64,000 nucleotides of DNA from contig NC_080049.1 of assembly GCF_026212465.1 (NCBI RefSeq), forward strand, positions 4,458,259-4,522,258. Reading direction: 5' to 3'. Source of the stretch: Amaranthus tricolor (taxonomy: Eukaryota; Streptophyta; Magnoliopsida; Caryophyllales; Amaranthaceae). Position numbers and translations under genes: made by a program. Under the pieces are notes generated by a model. It made no database searches and had not been told where the DNA came from. It worked only from the letters and a program-made list of their open reading frames with translations. This document shows positions 1-13,700 of this stretch, one piece after another; the stretch's first letter is position 1; every line of letters begins with the position of its first letter.

Positions 1-3000
1 AATCATAGTCATATGCTAGAAATTACGTGTTAAGTTACGACGATATTCATTTTTAAGCGTTTTTGCGACTTTTTGCGCATAAAAAAGCTAAAACTTGGTT
101 TGTTTTGCACAAAACTTGGAATACAACACTATTTGGTATATATTAATGTGTTGAAGTGGTTAGAATTGAAAATCATAGTCATATGCTAGAAATTACGTGT
201 TAAGTTGCGATGTTCTGCGTTTTTAAGCGTTTTTACCACTTTTGCACATAAAGTAACTCAAACTTAGTTTGTTTTGCACGAAACTTGGTACACAACACTA
301 TTTTGTATATATATTATTGTTTTAAAGTAGTTCGAATTGAAAATCATAGTAATATGCTAGAAATTGCGTGTTAAGTTGCGATTTTATGTGTTTTTATGCG
401 TTTTTGCCCCTTTTGCGCATAAAGTAGCTCAAACTTGGTTTGTTTTGCACGAAACTTGGCACACAACACTATTTGGTATATTTTATTGTGTTGAAGTTGT
501 TAGAATTGAAAATCATAGTCATATGGTAGAAATTACGTGTTGAGTTTCTATTTTAAAGGGTTTTTAAGCATTTTATTCACTTTTGCACATAAAGTAGCTC
601 AAACTTAGTTTGTTTCGCACGAAACTTGGCACACAACACTATTTGGTATATATTATTATATTGAAGTGGTTATTATTCAAAATCATAGTCATAAGCTAGA
701 AATTACGTGTTAAGTTGCGATTTTAAAAAATTCTTAAGCGTTTTTGCCACTTTTGCGCATAAAGTAGCTCAAACTTGGTTTGTTTTACACGAAACATGGC
801 ACACAACACTATTTGGTATATATTAATGTGTTGAAGTGGTTAAAATTGAAAATTATAGTCATATGCTAGAAATTGCGTGTTAAGTCGCGATTTTATGCGT
901 TTTTTCTACTTTTGCGCATAAAGTAGCTCAACCTTGGTTTGTTTCGCACGAAACTTGGCACAACACTATTTGGTATAGATTATTATGTTGAAGTGGTTAG
1001 AATTGAAAATCATAGTCATATGCTAGAAATTACGTGTTAAGTTGCGATTTTAAGGGTTTTTAAGCGTTTTGGCCACTTTTGCGCATAAACTTGGTTTGTT
1101 TTACACGAAACTTGGCACAAAACACTATTTGGTATATATTATTGTGTTGAAGTGGTTAGAATTGAAAATCATAGTCATATACTAGAAATTGCGTGTTAAG
1201 TTGTGATTTTATACGTTTTTGCCACTTTTGTGCATAAAGTAGCTCAAACTTGGTTTGTTTTGCACGAAACTTGGCTCACAACACTATTTGCTATATGTTA
1301 TTGTGTTGAAGTTGTTAAAATTGAAAATCATAGTCACATGCTACAAATTACGTGTTAAGTTGCGATTTTAAGGGTTTTTAAGCGTTTTTATCACTTTTGC
1401 GCATAAAGTAGCTCAAACTTGGTTTGTTTTGCACGAAACTTGGCAAAACAACACTATTTGGTATATATTATTGTGTTGGAGTGGTTATAATTGAAAATCA
1501 TAGTCATATGCTAGAAATTACGTGTTAAGTTGCGATGATATTCATTTTTAAAGCGTTTTTTGCCACTTTTGCACATAAAGTAACTCTAACTTGGTTTGTT
1601 TTGCACGAAATTTGGCACACAACACTATTTGGTAATATTATTGTGTTGAAGTCGTTAGAATTGAAAATTATAGTCATATGCTAGAAACTACGTGTTAAGT
1701 TGCGATTTTAAGGGTTTTTAAGTGTATTTGAAACTTTGCGCATAAAGTAGCTCAAACTTGGTTTGTTTTACACGACACTTGGTACACAACACTATTTGCT
1801 ATATATTATTGTGTTGAAGTGGTTAGAATTGAAAATCATAGTCATATGCTAGAAATTGCGTGTTAAGTTGCGATTTTATGTGTGTTTGCCACTTTTGTCT
1901 GGCATAAAGTAGCTCGAACTTGGTTTGTTTTGCTCGAAACTTGGCACACAACACTATTTGGTATATGTTATTGTGTTGAAGTGGTTAGAATTGAAAATAA
2001 AAGTGATATGCTAGAAATTACGTGTTAAGTTGCGATTTTAAGGGTTTTTTTAGCGTTTTGGCACTTTTACGCATAAAGTAGCTCAAACTTGGTTTCTTTT
2101 GCTTGAAATTTGGCACACAATACTATTTGGTATCTATTATTGTGTTGAAGTGGTTAGAATTTAAAATCATAGTCATACGCTAGAAATTACGTGTTATGTT
2201 GCGATGTTATGCGTTTTTAAGCGTTTTTGCCACTTTTGCACATAAAGTAACTCAAACTTAGTTTGTTTTGCACGAAACTTGGTACACAACACTAGTTTGT
2301 ATATATTATTGTTTTAAAGTAGTTAGAATTGAAAATCATACTAATATGCTAGAAATTGCGTGTTAAGTTGCCATTTTATGCGTTTTTAAGCGTTTTGCTC
2401 GAAACTTGGTATACAACACTATTTGGTATATATTATTGTGCTGAAGTGGTTAGAATTGAAAATCATAGTCATATGCTAGAAATTACGTGTTAAGTTGCGA
2501 TGTTATGTGTTTTTAAGCGTTTTTGCCACTTTTACACATAAACTAACTCAAACTTGGTTTGTTTTGCACGAAACTTGGTACACAACACTAGTTTGTATAT
2601 ATTACTGTTTTAAAGTAGTTAGAATTGAAAATCATTGTAATATGCTAGAAATTACGTGTTATGTTTCGATTTTTTGGGTTTTTAAGCGTTTTTATCACTT
2701 TTGCGCATAATGTAGCTCATACTTTGTTTGTTTTACACGAAACATGGCAAACAACACTATTTGGTATATATTATTGTGTTGAAGTGGTTATAATTGAAAA
2801 TCATAGTCATATGCTAGAAATTACGTGTTAAGTTGCGACGTTATTCGTATTTAAGCGTTTTTGCCACTTTTGCACATAAAGTAACTCTAACTTGGTTTGT
2901 TTTGCACGAAACTTGGTACACAGCACTATTTTGTATATTATTGTTTTAAAGTGGTTAGAATTCAAAATCATAGAAATATGCTAGAAATTGCGTGTAAAGT

Positions 3001-4560
3001 TGCGATTTTATGCGTTTTTATGCGTTTTGTCACTTTTGTGCATAAAGTAGCTCAAACTTCGTTTGTTTTGCACGAAACATGGCACACAACACTATTTGGT
3101 ATATGTTATTATGTTGAAGTTGTTAGAATTGAAAATCATAGTCATTTGCTAGAAATCACGTGTTAAGTTGCGATTTTAAGGGTTTTTAAGCGTTTTTGCT
3201 ACTTTTGCACATAAAGTAGCTCAAATTTGGTTTGTTTAGGACGAAACTTGGCACACAACACTATTTGGTATATATTATTGTGTTGAAGTGTTTATAATTG
3301 AAAATCATAGTCATATGCTAGAAATTACGTGTTAAGTTGCGATATTAAGGTTTTTAAGCTTTTTTGCCACTTTTACGCATAAAGTAGCTCAAACTTGGTT
3401 TGTTTTGCACGAAACTTGGCACACAACACTATTTGGTATATATTATTGTGTTGAAGTGGTTAGAATTTAAAATAATAGTTATATGCTAGAAATTACGTGT
3501 TAAGTTGCGATTTTAAGGGTTTTTAAAGCGTTTTTGCCACTTTTGCACATAAAGTAGCTCAAATTTTGTTTGTTTAGGACGAAACTTGGCACACAAAACT
3601 ATTTGGTATATATTATTGTGTTGAAGTGTTTATAATTGAAAATCTTTGTCATATGCTATAAATTACATGTTAAGTTTCGATATAAAGGGTTTTAAGCGTT
3701 TTTACACTTTTGCGCATAAAGTAGCTCAAACTTGATTTGTTTTGCACGAAACTTGGCACACAACACTATTTGGTATATGTTATTGTGTTGAAGTGGTTAG
3801 AATTGGAAATCATAGTGATATGCTAGAAATTACGTTTTTAAGTTGCGATTTTATGGTTTTTTAAGCGTTTTTGCCACTTTTGCCCATAAAGTAGCTCAAA
3901 CTTGGTTTGTTTTGCACGAAATTCGCCACACCACACTATTTGGTATACATTATTGTGTTGAAGTGCTTAGAATTGAAAATCATAGTCATATGCTTGAAAT
4001 TACGTGTTAAGTTGCGATTTTAATGGTTTTTTAGCGTTTTGGCACTTTTACGCATAAGGTAGCTCAAGCTTGGTTTATTTTGCTTGAAATTGGCACACAA
4101 CACTATTTGGTATATATTATTGTGTTGAAGTGGTTAGAAATTAAAAATGATATGCTAAAAATTACGTGTTCAGTTGCGATTTTAGCGGTTTTTAAGCGTT
4201 TTTGCGACTTTTGCGCATAAAGAAGCTAAAACTTGGTTTGTTTTGCACAAAACTTGGAATACAACACTATTTGGTATATATTAATGTGTTGAATTGGTTA
4301 GAATTGAAAATTATAGTCTATGCTAGAAATTACGTGTTAAGTTGCGATGTTCTGCGTTTTTAAGCGTTTTTGCCACTTTTCCCACATAAAGTAACTCAAA
4401 CTTAGTTTGTTTTGCATGAAACTTGGTACACAACACTATTTTGTATATATATTATTTTTTTAAAGTAGTTCGAATTGAAAATCATAGTAATATGCTAGAA
4501 ATTGCGTGTGAAGTTGCGATTTTATGTGTTTTTATGCGTTTTTGCCACTTTTGCGCATAA
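1..4560. repeat. Satellite block duplicated at 9154-13700 (copy 1)
   Basis: Position 1 aligns with 9154, and the order of variant monomers stays the same until about 4.56 kb versus 13.7 kb. The offset drifts only from 9153 to 9144 through small indels. After that the copies diverge: copy 1 continues with TTTTACACGAAAC and copy 2 with TTTTGCACGAAAC plus a different monomer order. Many differences are single-base length changes in homopolymers. Confidence 0.85.
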
Positions 4561-7500
4561 AGTAGCTCAAACTTGGTTTGTTTTACACGAAACTTGGCAC
4601 ACAACACTATTTGGGTATATATTAATGTGTTGAAGTGGTTAAAATTGAAAATAATAGTCATATGCTAGAAATTGGGTGTTAAGTCGCGATTTTATGCGTT
4701 TTTTCTACTTTTGCGCATAAAGTAGCTCAACCTTGGTTTGTTTCGCACGAAACTTGGCACAACACTATTGGTATATTATTATGTTGCAGTGGTTAGAATT
4801 GAAAATCATAGTCATTTGCTAGAAATGACGTGTGAAGTTGCGATTTTAAGGGTTTTTAAGCGTTTTTGCCACTTTTGCACATAAAGTAGCTCAAATTTTG
4901 TTTGTTTAGGACGAAACATGGCACACACAAACTATTTGGTATATATTATTGAGTTGAAGTGTTTTATAATTCAAAATCATAGTCATATGCTATAAATTAC
5001 GTGTTAAGTTTCGATATTAAGGGTTTTAAGCGTTTTTGACACTTTTACGCATAAAGTAGCTCAAACTTGGTTTGTTTTGCACGAAACTTGGCACACAACA
5101 CAATTTGGTATATATTATTGTGTTGAAGTGGTTAGAATTTAAAATCATAGTTATATGCTAGAAATTTACGTGTTAAGTTGCGATTTTAAGGGTTTTTAAG
5201 CGTTTTTGCCACTTTTGCACATAAAGTAGCTCAATTTTTGTTTTGTTTAGGACGAAACATGGCACACAAAACTATTTGGTATATATTATTGAGTTGAAGT
5301 GTTTTTAATTGAAAATCATAGTCATATGCTATAAATTACGTGTTAAGTTTTGATATTAAGGGTTTTAAAGCGTTTTTGACACTTTTACGCATAAAGTAGC
5401 TAAAACTGGTTTGTTTTGCACAAAACTTGGTATACAACACTATTTGGTATATATTAATGTGTGAAGTGGTTAGAATTGAAAATCATAGTCATATGCTAGA
5501 AATTACGTGTTAAGTTGCGATGTTCTGCGTTTTTAAGCGTTTTTACCACATTTGCACATAAAGTAACTCAAACTTGGTTTGTTTTGCACGAAACTTGGTA
5601 CACAACACTATTTTGTATATATATTATTTTTTTAAAGTAGTTCGAATTGAAAATCATAGTAATATGCTAGAAATTGCGTGTTAAGTTGCGATTTTATGTG
5701 TTTTTATGCGTTTTTGCCACTTTTGCGCATAAAGTAGCTCAAACTTGGTTTGTTTTACACGAAACTTGGCACACAACACTATTTGGTATATATTAATGTG
5801 TTGAAGTGGTTAAAATTGAAAATAATAGTCATATGCTAGAAATTGGGTGTTAAGTCGCGATTTTATGCGTTTTTTCTACTTTTGCGCATAAAGTAGCTCA
5901 ACCTTGGTTTGTTTCGCACGAAACTTGGCACAACACTATTTGGTATATTATTATGTTGCAGTGGTTAGAATTGAAAATCATAGTCATTTGCTAGAAATGA
6001 CGTGTGAAGTTGCGATTTTAAGGGTTTTTAAGCGTTTTTGCCACTTTTGCACATAAAGTAGCTCAAATTTTGTTTGTTTAGGACGAAACATGGCACACAA
6101 AACTATTTGGTATATATTATTGAGTTGAAGTGTTTTATAATTCAAAATCATAGTCATATGCTATAAATTACGTGTTAAGTTTCGATATTAAGGGTTTTAA
6201 GCGTTTTTGACACTTTTACGCATAAAGTAGCTCAAACTTGGTTTGTTTTGCACGAAACTTGGCACACAACACAATTTGGTATATATTATTGTGTTGAAGT
6301 GGTTAGAATCTAAAATCATAGTTATATGCTAGAAATTACGTGTTAAGTTGCGATTTTAAGGGTTTTTAAGCGTTTTTTGCCACTTTTGCACATAAAGTAG
6401 CTCAATTTTTGTTTTGTTTAGGACGAAACATGGTACACAAAACTATTTGGTATATATTATTGAGTTGAAGTGTTTTTAATTGAAAATCATAGTCATATGC
6501 TATAAATTACGTGTTAAGTTTCGATATTAAGGGTTTTAAGCGTTTTTGACAGTTTTACGCATAAAGTAGCTAAAACTTGGTTTGTTTTGCACAAAACTTG
6601 GTATACAACACTATTTGGTATATATTAATGTGTTGAAGTGGTTAGAATTGAAAATCATAGTCATATGCTAGAAATTACGTGTTAAGTTGCGATGTTCTGC
6701 GTTTTTAAGCGTTTTTACCACATTTGCACATAAAGTAACTCAAACTTGGTTTGTTTTGCACGAAACTTGGTACACAACACTATTTTGTATATATATTATT
6801 TTTTTAAAGTAGTTCGAATTGAAAATCATAGTAATATGCTAGAAATTGCGTGTTAAGTTGCGATTTTATGTGTTTTTATGCGTTTTTGCCACTTTTGCGC
6901 ATAAAGTAGCTCAAACTTGGTTTGTTTTACACGAAACTTGGCACACAACACTATTTGGTATATATTAATGTGTTGAAGTGGTTAAAATTGAAAATAATAG
7001 TCATATGCTAGAAATTGCGTGTTAAGTCGCGATTTTATGCGTTTTTTCTACTTTTGCGCATAAAGTAGCTCAACCTTGGTTTGTTTCGCACGAAACTTGG
7101 CACAACACTATTTGGTATATTATTATGTTGCAGTGGTTAGAATTGAAAATCATAGTCATTTGCTAGAAATGACGTGTGAAGTTGCGATTTTAAGGGTTTT
7201 TAAGCGTTTTTGCCACTTTTGCACATAAAGTAGCTCAAATTTTGTTTGTTTAGGACGAAACATGGCACACAAAACTATTTGGTATATATTATTGAGTTGA
7301 AGTGTTTATAATTCAAAATCATAGTCATATGCTATAAATTACGTGTTAAGTTTCGATGTTAAGGGTTTTAAGCGTTTTTGACACTTTTACGCATAAAGTA
7401 GCTCAAACTTGGTTTGTTTTGCACGAAACTTGGCACACAACACTATTTGGTATATATTATTGTGTTGAAGTGGTTAGAATTTAAAATCATAGTTATATGC

Positions 7501-7863
7501 TAGAAATTACGTGTTAAGTTGCGATTTTAAGGGTTTTTAAGCGTTTTTGCCACTTTTGCACATAAAGTAGCTCAAATTTTGTTTGTTTAGGACGAAACTT
7601 GGCACACAAAACTATTTGGTATATATTATTGTGTTGAAGTGTTTATAATTGAAAATCATTATCATATGCTACAAATTACGTGTTAAGTTGCGATTTTACG
7701 GGTTTTTAAGCGTTTTTGCGACTTTTGCGCATAAAGAAGCTAAAACTTGGTTTGTTTTGCACAAAACTTGGAATACAACACTATTTGGTATATATTAATG
7801 TGTTGAAGTGGTTAGAATTGAAAATCATAGTCATATGCTAGAAATTACGTGTTAAGTTGCGAT
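4349..7863. repeat. Higher-order repeat: three tandem copies of a 7-monomer, roughly 1.17-kb unit
   Basis: The variant GTTCTGCGTTTTTAAGCG occurs at 4349, 5522, 6694 and 7864, giving spacings of 1173, 1172 and 1170 bp. Between 5522 and 6694 there are seven monomer junctions. The same ordered variants appear in each unit: GGGTGTTAAGTCGCG (GCGTGTTAAGTCGCG in the third), CTCAACCTTGG, GAAATGACGTGTGAAG, GGACGAAACATGG and TCGATATTAAGG. The units are more alike than neighbouring monomers are, which is the signature of recent unequal exchange or amplification. Confidence 0.9.
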
Positions 7864-9363
7864 GTTCTGCGTTTTTAAGCGTTTTTACCACTTTTGCACA
7901 TAAAGTAACTCAAACTTGGTTTGTTTTGCACGAAACTTGGTACACAACACTATTTTGTATATATATTATTTTTTTAAAGTAGTTCGAATTGAAAATCATA
8001 GTAATATGCTAGAAATTGCGTGTTAAGTTGCGATTTTATGTGTTTTTATGCGTTTTTGCCCCTTTTGCGCATAAAGTAGCTCAAACTTGGTTTGTTTTGC
8101 ACGAAACTTGGCACACAACACTATTTGGTATATTTTATTGTGTTGAAGTTGTTAGAATTGAAAATCATAGTCATATGGTAGAAATTACGTGTTAAGTTTC
8201 TATTTTAAGGGTTTTTAAGCATTTTATTCACTTTTGCACATAAAGTAGCTCAAACTTGGTTTGTTTCGCACGAAACTTGGCACACAACACTATTTGGTAT
8301 ATATTATTGTATTGAAGTGGTTATAATTCAAAATCATAGTCATAAGCTAGAAATTACGTGTTAAGTTGCGATTTTAAAATTTTTAAGCGTTTTTGCCACT
8401 TTTGCGCAAAAAGTAGCTCAAACTTGGTTTGTTTTACACGAAACTTGGCACACAACACTATTTGGTATATATTAATGTGTTGAAGTGGTTAAAATTGAAA
8501 ATCATAGTCATATGCTAGAAATTGCGTGTTAAGTCGCGATTTTATGCGTTTTTTTTACTTTTGCGCATAAAGTAGCTCAACCTTGGTTTGTTTCGCACGA
8601 AACTTGGCATAACACTATTTGGTATATATTATTATGTTGAAGTGGTTATAATTGAAAATCATAGTCATATGATAGAAATTACGTGTTAGGTTGCGATTTT
8701 AAGGGTTTTTAAGCGTTTTGGCCACTTTTGCGCATAAGGTAGCTCAAACTTGGTTTGTTTTACACGAAACTTGGCACACAACACTATTTGGTATATATTA
8801 TTGTGTTGAAGTGGTTAGAATTGAAAATCATAGTCATATACTAGAAATTGCGTGTTAAGTTGCGATTTTATACGTTTTTGCCACTTTTGTGCATAAAGTA
8901 GCTCAAACTTGGTTTGTTTTGCACGAAATTTTGCACACAATACTATTTGCTATATGTTATTCTGTTGAAGTTGTTAAAATTGAAAATCATAGTCACAAGC
9001 TACAAATTACGTGTTAAGTTGCGATTTTAAGGGTTTTTAAGCGTTTTTATCACTTTTGCACATAAAGTAGCTCAAACTTGGTTTGTTAAGCACGAAACTT
9101 GGCAAACAACACTATTTGGTATATATTATTGTGTTGGAGTGGTTAGAATTGAAAATCATAGTCATATGCTAGAAATTACGTGTTAAGTTACGACGATATT
9201 CATTTTTAAGCGTTTTTGCGACTTTTGCGCATAAAAAAGCTAAAACTTGGTTTGTTTTGCACAAAACTTGGAATACAACACTATTTGGTATATATTAATG
9301 TGTTGAAGTGGTTAGAATTGAAAATCATAGTCATATGCTAGAAATTACGTGTTAAGTTGCGAT
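7864..9363. repeat. Roughly 1.5-kb, 9-monomer block recurring in the left arm
   Basis: The GTTCTGCG marker at 7864 recurs at 9364, a 1500-bp spacing. The same run of variants (CATATGGTAGAAATTACG, AAGCATTTTATTCAC, CATAAGCTAGAAATTACG, CATATACTAGAAATTGCG, TGCTACAAATTACG) starts at about 211, 7864 and 9364. A version with one monomer fewer starts at 13496. Confidence 0.75.
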
Positions 9364-12300
9364 GTTCTGCGTTTTTAAGCGTTTTTACCACTTTTGCACA
9401 TAAAGTAACTCAAACTTAGTTTGTTTTGCACGAAACTTGGTACACAACACTATTTTGTTTATATATTATTGTTTTAAAGTAGTTCGAATTGAAAATCATA
9501 GTAATATGCTAGAAATTGCGTGTTAAGTTGCGATTTTATGTGTTTTTATGCGTTTTTGCCCCTTTTGCGCATAAAGTAGCTCAAACTTGGTTTGTTTTGC
9601 ACGAAACTTGGCACACAACACTATTTGGTATATTTTATTGTGTTGAAGTTGTTAGAATTGAAAATCATAGTCATATGGTAGAAATTACGTGTTGAGTTTC
9701 TATTTTAAGGGTTTTTAAGCATTTTATTCACTTTTGCACATAAAGTAGCTCAAACTTAGTTTGTTTCGCACGAAACTTGGCACACAACACTATTTGGTAT
9801 ATATTATTATATTGAAGTGGTTATTATTCAAAATCATAGTCATAAGCTAGAAATTACGTGTTAAGTTGCGATTTTAAAAATTCTTAAGCGTTTTTGCCAC
9901 TTTTGCGCATAAAGTAGCTCAAACTTGGTTTGTTTTACACGAAACATGGCACACAACACTATTTGGTATATATTAATGTGTTGAAGTGGTTAAAATTGAA
10001 AATTATAGTCATATGCTAGAAATTGCGTGTTAAGTCGCGATTTTATGCGTTTTTTCTACTTTTGCGCATAAAGTAGCTCAACCTTGGTTTGTTTCGCACG
10101 AAACTTGGCACAACACTATTTGGTATAGATTATTATGTTGAAGTGGTTAGAATTGAAAATCATAGTCATATGCTAGAAATTACGTGTTAAGTTGCGATTT
10201 TAAGGGTTTTTAAGCGTTTTGGCCACTTTTGCGCATAAACTTGGTTTGTTTTACACGAAACTTGGCACAAAACACTATTTGGTATATATTATTGTGTTGA
10301 AGTGGTTAGAATTGAAAATCATAGTCATATACTAGAAATTGCGTGTTAAGTTGTGATTTTATACGTTTTTGCCACTTTTGTGCATAAAGTAGCTCAAACT
10401 TGGTTTGTTTTGCACGAAACTTGGCTCACAACACTATTTGCTATATGTTATTGTGTTGAAGTTGTTAAAATTGAAAATCATAGTCACATGCTACAAATTA
10501 CGTGTTAAGTTGCGATTTTAAGGGTTTTTAAGCGTTTTTATCACTTTTGCGCATAAAGTAGCTCAAACTTGGTTTGTTTTGCACGAAACTTGGCAAACAA
10601 CACTATTTGGTATATATTATTGTGTTGGAGTGGTTATAATTGAAAATCATAGTCATATGCTAGAAATTACGTGTTAAGTTGCGATGATATTCATTTTTAA
10701 GCGTTTTTGCCACTTTTGCACATAAAGTAACTCTAACTTGGTTTGTTTTGCACGAAATTTGGCACACAACACTATTTGGTATATATTATTGTGTTGAAGT
10801 CGTTAGAATTGAAAATTATAGTCATATGCTAGAAACTACGTGTTAAGTTGCGATTTTAAGGGTTTTTAAGTGTATTTGAAACTTTGCGCATAAAGTAGCT
10901 CAAACTTGGTTTGTTTTACACGACACTTGGCACACAACACTATTTGCTATATATTATTGTGTTGAAGTGGTTAGAATTGAAAATCATAGTCATATGCTAG
11001 AAATTGCGTGTTAAGTTGCGATTTTATGTGTGTTTGCCACTTTTGCGCATAAAGTAGCTCGAACTTGGTTTGTTTTGCTCGAAACTTGGCACACAACACT
11101 ATTTGGTATATGTTATTGTGTTGAAGTGGTTAGAATTGAAAATAAAAGTGATATGCTAGAAATTACGTGTTAAGTTGCGATTTTAAGGGTTTTTTAGCGT
11201 TTTGGCACTTTTACGCATAAAGTAGCTCAAACTTGGTTTCTTTTGCTTGAAATTTGGCACACAATACTATTTGGTATCTATTATTGTGTTGAAGTGGTTA
11301 GAATTTAAAATCATAGTCATACGCTAGAAATTACGTGTTATGTTGCGATGTTATGCGTTTTTAAGCGTTTTTGCCACTTTTGCACATAAAGTAACTCAAA
11401 CTTAGTTTGTTTTGCACGAAACTTGGTACACAACACTAGTTTGTATATATTATTGTTTTAAAGTAGTTAGAATTGAAAATCATACTAATATGCTAGAAAT
11501 TGCGTGTTAAGTTGCCATTTTATGCGTTTTTAAGCGTTTTGCTCGAAACTTGGTATACAACACTATTTGGTATATATTATTGTGCTGAAGTGGTTAGAAT
11601 TGAAAATCATAGTCATATGCTAGAAATTACGTGTTAAGTTGCGATGTTATGTGTTTTTAAGCGTTTTTGCCACTTTTAGACATAAACTAACTCAAACTTG
11701 GTTTGTTTTGCACGAAACTTGGTACACAACACTAGTTTGTATATATTACTGTTTTAAAGTAGTTAGAATTGAAAATCATTGTAATATGCTAGAAATTACG
11801 TGTTATGTTTCGATTTTATGGGTTTTTAAGCGTTTTTATCACTTTTGCGCATAAAGTAGCTCATACTTTGTTTGTTTTACACGAAACATGGCAAACAACA
11901 CTATTTGGTATATATTATTGTGTTGAAGTGGTTATAATTGAAAATCATAGTCATATGCTAGAAATTACGTGTTAAGTTGCGACGTTATTCGTATTTAAGC
12001 GTTTTTGCCACTTTTGCACATAAAGTAACTCTAACTTGGTTTGTTTTGCACGAAACTTGGTACACAGCACTATTTTGTATATATTATTGTTTTAAAGTGG
12101 TTAGAATTCAAAATCATAGAAATATGCTAGAAATTGCGTGTAAAGTTGCGATTTTATGCGTTTTTATGCGCTTTGTCACTTTTGTGCATAAAGTAGCTCA
12201 AACTTGGTTTGTTTTGCACGAAACATGGCACACAACACTATTTGGTATATGTTATTATGTTGAAGTTGTTAGAATTGAAAATCATAGTCATTTGCTAGAA

Positions 12301-13700
12301 ATCACGTGTTAAGTTGCGATTTTAAGGGTTTTTAAGCGTTTTTGCTACTTTTGCACATAAAGTAGCTCAAATTTGGTTTGTTTAGGACGAAACTTGGCAC
12401 ACAACACTATTTGGTATATATTATTGTGTTGAAGTGTTTATAATTGAAAATCATAGTCATATGCTAGAAATTACGTGTTAAGTTGCGATATTAAGGTTTT
12501 TAAGCGTTTTTGCCACTTTTACGCATAAAGTAGCTCAAACTTGGTTTGTTTTGCACGAAACTTGGCACACAACACTATTTGGTATATATTATTGTGTTGA
12601 AGTGGTTAGAATTTAAAATAATAGTTATATGCTAGAAATTACGTGTTAAGTTGCGATTTTAAGGGTTTTTAAGCGTTTTTGCCACTTTTGCACATAAAGT
12701 AGCTCAAATTTTGTTTGTTTAGGACGAAACTTGGCACACAAAACTATTTGGTATATATTATTGTGTTGAAGTGTTTATAATTGAAAATCTTTGTCATATG
12801 CTATAAATTACATGTTAAGTTTCGATATAAAGGGTTTTAAGCGTTTTTACACTTTTGCGCATAAAGTAGCTCAAACTTGATTTGTTTTGCACGAAACTTG
12901 GCACACAACACTATTTGGTATATGTTATTGTGTTGAAGTGGTTAGAATTGGAAATCATAGTGATATGCTAGAAATTACGTTTTAAGTTGCGATTTTATGG
13001 TTTTTTAAGCGTTTTTTGCCACTTTTGCCCATAAAGTAGCTCAAACTTGGTTTGTTTTGCACGAAATTCGCCACACCACACTATTTGGTATACATTATTG
13101 TGTTGAAGTGCTTAGAATTGAAAATCATAGTCATATGCTTGAAATTACGTGTTAAGTTGCGATTTTAATGGTTTTTTAGCGTTTTGGCACTTTTACGCAT
13201 AAGGTAGCTCAAGCTTGGTTTATTTTGCTTGAAATTTGGCACACAACACTATTTGGTATATATTATTGTGTTGAAGTGGTTAGAAATTAAAAATGATATG
13301 CTAAAAATTACGTGTTCAGTTGCGATTTTACGGGTTTTTAAGCGTTTTTGCGACTTTTGCGCATAAAGAAGCTAAAACTTGGTTTGTTTTGCACAAAACT
13401 TGGAATACAACACTATTTGGTATATATTAATGTGTTGAATTGGTTAGAATTGAAAATCATAGTCATATGCTAGAAATTACGTGTTAAGTTGCGATGTTCT
13501 GCGTTTTTAAGCGTTTTTGCCACTTTTCCACATAAAGTAACTCAAACTTAGTTTGTTTTGCATGAAACTTGGTACACAACACTATTTTGTATATATATTA
13601 TTGTTTTAAAGTAGTTCGAATTGAAAATCATAGTAATATGCTAGAAATTGCGTGTTAAGTTGCGATTTTATGTGTTTTTATGCGTTTTTGCCCCTTTTGC
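9154..13700. repeat. Satellite block duplicated from 1-4560 (copy 2)
   Basis: This is the second copy of the roughly 4.5-kb multi-monomer block. It shares rare variants with copy 1, such as GACGTTATTCGTATTTAAGC (2837 and 11981) and a shortened monomer with GTTTTGCTCGAAAC (about 2393 and 11536). Confidence 0.85.

Noticed and set aside
1341..1390. Telomere-like AAGGGTTTTTA strings in each monomer
   Set aside because: They are not the plant heptamer TTTAGGG in tandem; each monomer has one T-rich string as part of the satellite.
11977..12312. 111-codon open frame in the satellite, and about 15 similar ones containing TWFVLHETW-like peptides
   Set aside because: They are chance open runs of the same satellite monomer on one strand. 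They begin and end at monomer variants and have no domain, promoter or codon signature.
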